Under the pieces are notes generated by a model. It was not told where the DNA came from and searched no databases. It saw only the letters and a list, made by a program, of their open reading frames with translations. 64,000 nt of DNA. It comes from an uncultured Lachnospiraceae bacterium (GTDB taxonomy: Bacteria; Bacillota; Clostridia; Lachnospirales; Lachnospiraceae). How positions within the stretch are numbered: the stretch's first letter is position 1; every line of letters starts with the position of its first letter. The stretch is from assembly GCA_910585825.1 (NCBI GenBank), contig CAJUEY010000010.1, positions 1-64,000 on the forward strand, written 5' to 3'. This document shows positions 60,422-64,000 of the stretch, piece by piece. Made by a program: the position numbers and the translations under genes.

Positions 60422-61963
60422 ATGAAAAAAATGAAACGATTGTTTGCAGTGTTATTGACACTGGCTATGGTGATGGGAATGTCGATTACGGCATTTGCAG
60501 ATCTTGGTACGGCTACGATTCCGGTAAATGGGGCAAAAGAAGGAACCACTTATCAATATTTACAGTTGATTCAGCCAAATACAGAAAAAGATACAGGCTG
60601 GGCTTTCGTGACTGATGCGATTGCATCAAATTTCACAACGGCATTAAATGCGAAAGATGATCAGACAGCAATCTGGATGTTGATTAAGCATCAGGATAGC
60701 AGCGTTGAAATTCCTGAAGGGGTAGATCTGACAGGTAAGATGGAAAATATAGAAACTAAGATAAAGAATGCGATTGAAGCAGTTGCAAACGGAGGATACA
60801 CTTTATCAGAACCATCTAACAGCGTTGTAGTAGATAATGCCGGCATGTATTATATCAGAGCAATTGCACAGGGATATACATATAATCCGATGGCAGCGTA
60901 TGTAAGTTTTGGATATACGGGTGGAATACCGAGTAAATTAGAGTCGGTAGGCGTTAATGCAAAAGGAACTGAAATTAAAACAGAGAAGACAAGTGATCAG
61001 AATACGCAGGTTACAGAAATTGGCCGTACAGTAACGTATTATATAGGATCTATTGTACCGTTTGTTCCATTGGGGGATACGGAGAGAAAATATACTTTGA
61101 AGGATACGATTACTGGCGCGAATTATAAGGTAAATGACGGCGATACGGTAACTTTAACGGTATATTATGGCAGTGTAGGAACAACTGTAGAAGCACTTCT
61201 GGCATCCGTAAAGGGCGGAACAGCAGCCGCAGAAGATACACAATTATATTCAAAAGCGGTAAAGGAAGTAACGGTAGATGGTAAAACAAAAAAACAGTTT
61301 GAGGCAGATTTAAGTTCTGTATTAGAGAATAATACTCATGCGAATCAGCCAATTGTAATTGCCTATGAGGCAACAGTAACGGATACACAGGTTGGAAATA
61401 ACGCTTCCATTGGGGATGGCGACAGTGAGAGCCAGTTTGGTACAAATGACGACGAACTTTATACCGTACAAATCACAATTAACAAAAAAGACGCTGAAGA
61501 TAGCGAGCCTCTTGACGGCGCTGAATTTGTTATCAGTAAAGACGACGAGGAGGATGAGAATGCTCCCCAATATTATGCAGTATTTGAAAATAACAAATTT
61601 GTCAGATGGGAGAAACCAACAGGCGATGCTAAAATAGCCGGTACACCAATAACGGCCCAAAACGGTACAGTAACAGTAACAGGTCTTGGGGAAGGCACCT
61701 ATCACATCACAGAGACAAAAGCGCCGGATGGTTATTCTATCAATACAAATATTAAAGATGTAGTAGTTAAGGCTAAGACAATAGAGGAAAACCAAGTTGA
61801 TATAGAGAGTTTGAAAGGTAAGATAGATGTACTTGATACAAAGCTTTCCGCACTTCCTTCCACCGGAGGCATCGGTACCACAATCTTTACAATCGCAGGC
61901 TGCCTGATCATGATCGCAGCAGCGGGACTGTTTTTCGTAAGCCGCAGAAAATCTGCAAAATAA
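60422..61963 (+). CDS. Major pilin, LPSTG-anchored, SpaA/Cna-B family
   Basis: ATG 60,422 after AAAAGGAGAAC gives 513 residues: a signal peptide (about 1-27, ending TAFA), two middle beta domains (TEIGRTVTYYIGSIVPFVPL, YTLKDTITGANYKVNDGD), a C-terminal Cna-B domain with DGAEFVISKDDE and the ETKAPDGY E-box, then LPSTGG, a hydrophobic helix and RRKSAK. Cna-B domains form internal Lys-Asn isopeptide bonds. The class C sortases downstream should polymerise it into a shaft. A hairpin-containing leader separates it from the adhesin gene. Confidence 0.93.
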   Translation: MKKMKRLFAVLLTLAMVMGMSITAFADLGTATIPVNGAKEGTTYQYLQLIQPNTEKDTGWAFVTDAIASNFTTALNAKDDQTAIWMLIKHQDSSVEIPEGVDLTGKMENIETKIKNAIEAVANGGYTLSEPSNSVVVDNAGMYYIRAIAQGYTYNPMAAYVSFGYTGGIPSKLESVGVNAKGTEIKTEKTSDQNTQVTEIGRTVTYYIGSIVPFVPLGDTERKYTLKDTITGANYKVNDGDTVTLTVYYGSVGTTVEALLASVKGGTAAAEDTQLYSKAVKEVTVDGKTKKQFEADLSSVLENNTHANQPIVIAYEATVTDTQVGNNASIGDGDSESQFGTNDDELYTVQITINKKDAEDSEPLDGAEFVISKDDEEDENAPQYYAVFENNKFVRWEKPTGDAKIAGTPITAQNGTVTVTGLGEGTYHITETKAPDGYSINTNIKDVVVKAKTIEENQVDIESLKGKIDVLDTKLSALPSTGGIGTTIFTIAGCLIMIAAAGLFFVSRRKSAK

Positions 61964-62059
61964 TAGAACTTATATGTTTATAGTTGCCATATTCCGGAGC
62001 AGAATATCTGCTCCGGAATACAAAAAAGATCAGAGAATACAACAACAAGGAGAGTCCAG

Positions 62060-62923
62060 ATGAAGAAAAAAGCGGGAAAAATATTAATCATAGTGTTATT
62101 TTTAGCCGGATTCTCCCTGCTGCTGTATCCCTTCGCAGCCAATGAGTGGAACAATTACAGACAAAAACAATTGTTGGGCGATTATGATACGGTTGTTGCG
62201 GAAATGGAAAAAGCCGGTACGCTTGACTATGCGGCAGAACAGGAAGCGGCCGTTCAGTATAATGCGGCGCTTCTTCCCAGCATTCTCCCGGATTCTTTTG
62301 CAGTTGCCGAGGCGTCAGACGAAGATGAGGCATATATGTCATGCTTAAATATCGCCGGAAACGGCGTGATGGGAGCGGTAGAAATTCCCAAAATCAATAT
62401 CAGCCTTCCAATTTTTCATACAACCAGCGAAGAGGTGTTAGAGACAGCAGCAGGTCATTTGGAGGGAAGCTCCCTTCCCGTCGGAGGCGAAAACACCCAT
62501 GCAGTGATTTCCGCTCATAGAGGTCTGCCCAGTGCGGCGCTCTTTACCGATTTGGATAAACTGGAAGAAACGGATCATTTTCTACTGCATATTCTGGACG
62601 ATACCCTTTGCTATGAAGTCGATCAGATTCGGGTTGTGGAACCGGAAGAAACACAAAGTCTTGCAGTGGAAGAGGGAATGGATCTGGTGACCCTTCTGAC
62701 CTGTACGCCTTATGGCGTAAACAGCCACAGGCTTTTGGTGCGGGGGCACCGTGTGCCTTATGAGGCGGAGCTGCTGGCAGATGAAAAAGTACCCCTTTCC
62801 AATATGAGCCTGCATACCAATTATCTGTTATGGGTGATTGTGGGCATTTTGATTACGGCGGCATTCTGCTATTTCCTGTATAAAAGAGAACGGCGTCTGG
62901 CAGCCAGGGAGGATGCGCCATGA
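62060..62923 (+). CDS. Class C sortase 1
   Basis: ATG 62,060 after CAAGGAGAG gives 287 residues: an N-terminal membrane helix (ILIIVLFLAGFSLLLYPF), the sortase beta barrel with VISAHRGLPSAALFTDLDKL (catalytic His), LVTLLTCTPYGVNSHRLLVR (catalytic Cys and Arg), and a C-terminal membrane helix. The C-terminal helix and TLxTCTPYG motif are class C features; class C enzymes polymerise pilins through isopeptide bonds. It overlaps the second sortase gene by four bases. Confidence 0.94.
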   Translation: MKKKAGKILIIVLFLAGFSLLLYPFAANEWNNYRQKQLLGDYDTVVAEMEKAGTLDYAAEQEAAVQYNAALLPSILPDSFAVAEASDEDEAYMSCLNIAGNGVMGAVEIPKINISLPIFHTTSEEVLETAAGHLEGSSLPVGGENTHAVISAHRGLPSAALFTDLDKLEETDHFLLHILDDTLCYEVDQIRVVEPEETQSLAVEEGMDLVTLLTCTPYGVNSHRLLVRGHRVPYEAELLADEKVPLSNMSLHTNYLLWVIVGILITAAFCYFLYKRERRLAAREDAP

Positions 62924-63795
62924 TAAGAAAATTGTCCACGTTTTTCTTCGGGCTGCTGTTTCTTGCGGGGTTTGGTATATTGGCATATCCTACTGTTTCC
63001 GATCAATGGAATACCTATCGGCAGTCAAAGCTGATTTCCGATTATGATAATGTGATTCATGAGATGAAGGAAGAAGATTTTGCAGAAGCATGGGAGGCGG
63101 CGGAAACGTATAATCAGACATTTGCGCATAACAGCATCCTCACAGACGTATTTGGAATTGACGGCTCTGAGGATATCAGAGATACAGAGTACTGGAATGT
63201 GCTGAATGTCACAGGAGACGGCATTATGGGGTATATCACAATCCCCAAAATCAATGTTAAACTCTCAATTTATCATGGGACTGCAGCAGAGGCGCTGGAT
63301 ACAGGAGTCGGACATATGAACGGCACGAAGCTTCCGATTGGAGGAGAGAGCAGCCACAGCGTTCTTTCGGCCCACAGAGGACTGCCCAGCGCAAAGCTTT
63401 TTTCGGATATTGACCAGTTGGAAAAGAGAGACAGGTTTTATCTGCATATTCTAAATGAAGATCTGGCTTATGAAGTCGATCAGATTCTTCCCATGATTGA
63501 TAAAGATGATTATGATGCGCTGGAAGACGCATTGAAAATAGAAAAAGGGCAGGATTATGTAACATTGTTTACCTGTACGCCCTATGGAGTGAATACGCAC
63601 CGTCTGCTGGTACGGGGGCATAGAGTTCCCTATGACGGAGAGTTGGAATCTACGCCTGTGGAATCTATGGTACAGGCGATTCGGAATTATTATATGCTGT
63701 ATCTGTTATTTGGTCTTAGTTTGACCATTCTGGTCATTTTTATGATGCACCGTATAATGAAAAAGAAGAAAAATTGTAGGGAGGGAAAGAGTTGA
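62920..63795 (+). CDS. Class C sortase 2
   Basis: This 291-residue paralogue of the preceding sortase has the same layout: an N-terminal helix (FFGLLFLAGFGILAYPTVSD), SVLSAHRGLPSAKLFSDIDQ (His), YVTLFTCTPYGVNTHRLLVR (Cys, Arg) and a C-terminal helix. Two different class C sortases in tandem suggest one for the shaft and one for adding the tip or base pilin. The start (ATG 62,920) overlaps the stop of sortase 1; its own stop overlaps the start of the following gene. Confidence 0.94.
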   Translation: MIRKLSTFFFGLLFLAGFGILAYPTVSDQWNTYRQSKLISDYDNVIHEMKEEDFAEAWEAAETYNQTFAHNSILTDVFGIDGSEDIRDTEYWNVLNVTGDGIMGYITIPKINVKLSIYHGTAAEALDTGVGHMNGTKLPIGGESSHSVLSAHRGLPSAKLFSDIDQLEKRDRFYLHILNEDLAYEVDQILPMIDKDDYDALEDALKIEKGQDYVTLFTCTPYGVNTHRLLVRGHRVPYDGELESTPVESMVQAIRNYYMLYLLFGLSLTILVIFMMHRIMKKKKNCREGKS

Positions 63796-64000
63796 AGGTA
63801 AGTAAAAGAGTAAAAAAAGGATACGTACTGGCTCTTGCGGCATTGTTTCTGCTGCCTTGCTTAAGCATTATGCAGGTACGGGCGGCGAGAGAAATTGATT
63901 TGAATCAGGAATGCAGTCTTACGGTTTCGGTGGAAGTCGGGGGCGCGCCGGGAAGTAATGACGCATATTTAGAGGATTTTAACCGAATGTCCATTCCGGT
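63792..64000 (+). CDS. Exported pilus-locus protein, 3' end cut by window
   Basis: TTG 63,792 overlaps the sortase 2 stop and has GAGGGAAAG upstream. The visible 69 codons encode a basic start and a hydrophobic signal sequence (YVLALAALFLLPCLSIMQ, cleavage near VRAA), then REIDLNQECSLTVSVEVGG. This opening resembles minor SpaA-like pilins that follow sortases in such loci. The rest is outside the window. Confidence 0.75.
   Translation, partial: MKVSKRVKKGYVLALAALFLLPCLSIMQVRAAREIDLNQECSLTVSVEVGGAPGSNDAYLEDFNRMSIP

Overview
The window looks like a chromosome segment of a Gram-positive gut anaerobe of the Lachnospiraceae (Clostridia). The evidence is strong AGGAGG ribosome binding sites, moderate-to-low GC, a butyryl-CoA:acetate CoA-transferase closely resembling the Roseburia/Eubacterium enzyme, a SigV/RsiV-type ECF pair, and a class C sortase pilus locus. 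The family assignment is inference from gene content.

Region 1 (1-12,960): a partial tRNA-Val, tRNA-Leu and tRNA-Arg(ACG), then an integrated island. The 3' end of tRNA-Arg plus its terminator (222-264) is repeated at 12,897-12,939 with 42 of 43 bases matching, which defines attL/attR of an element of about 12.7 kb. Its tyrosine integrase is a pseudogene. Next to it lie several decayed toxin-antitoxin modules and one intact RelB/PIN pair. The main cargo is a diversity-generating retroelement (DGR): an XRE regulator with palindromic operators, avd (3803-4210), a template repeat (TR, 4240-4325), a structured spacer, a DGR-type reverse transcriptase (4468-5505) and a 1658-residue secreted target protein (5543-10,519) carrying the variable repeat (VR, 6398-6483). 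Over 86 aligned bases TR and VR differ at 18 positions, and every one is an adenine in TR (18 of 31 A changed, 0 of 55 non-A changed). That is the signature of adenine mutagenesis. The homology stops abruptly at its 3' end, so present activity on this VR is uncertain. A small excisionase-like protein and a broken Rpn-family nuclease gene close the island.

Region 2 (13-30.7 kb) is ordinary chromosome: DUF1700, rhodanese, an RNA methyltransferase / C1 peptidase / amidase / rdgB / phosphoesterase run, a large RND permease, SseB, the ECF sigma/anti-sigma pair, a lipoprotein, butyryl-CoA:acetate CoA-transferase and a DUF2383 protein. Region 3 (30.8-37.4 kb) holds two surface proteins with Ig-like and fibronectin-like domains, the first a metzincin-type protease split by an in-frame stop, then a BlaI/BlaR1 pair. 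Region 4 (37.5-49.5 kb) is metabolic: mtnN-luxS, a thioesterase, glpK, an Rrf2 regulator, tRNA-Gly and tRNA-Phe, cysK-metY, a LysR/MATE pair, a glycosyltransferase and an RlmI-type methyltransferase. mtnN-luxS recycle S-adenosylhomocysteine and cysK-metY make cysteine and homocysteine, so this is a sulfur-amino-acid neighbourhood, plausibly under the Rrf2 regulator.

Region 5 (49.6-64 kb) is a surface pilus locus: a tyrosine recombinase bracketed by a perfect 23-bp inverted repeat, a BTAD-type regulator, two small proteins, a signal peptidase I, a giant LPxTG-like adhesin, an LPSTG pilin, two class C sortases, and the start of another exported protein cut by the window end.

A dispersed palindromic repeat of about 86 bp occurs in inverted orientation at 27.7 and 41.5 kb. 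No CRISPR array, rRNA or complete insertion sequence was seen.
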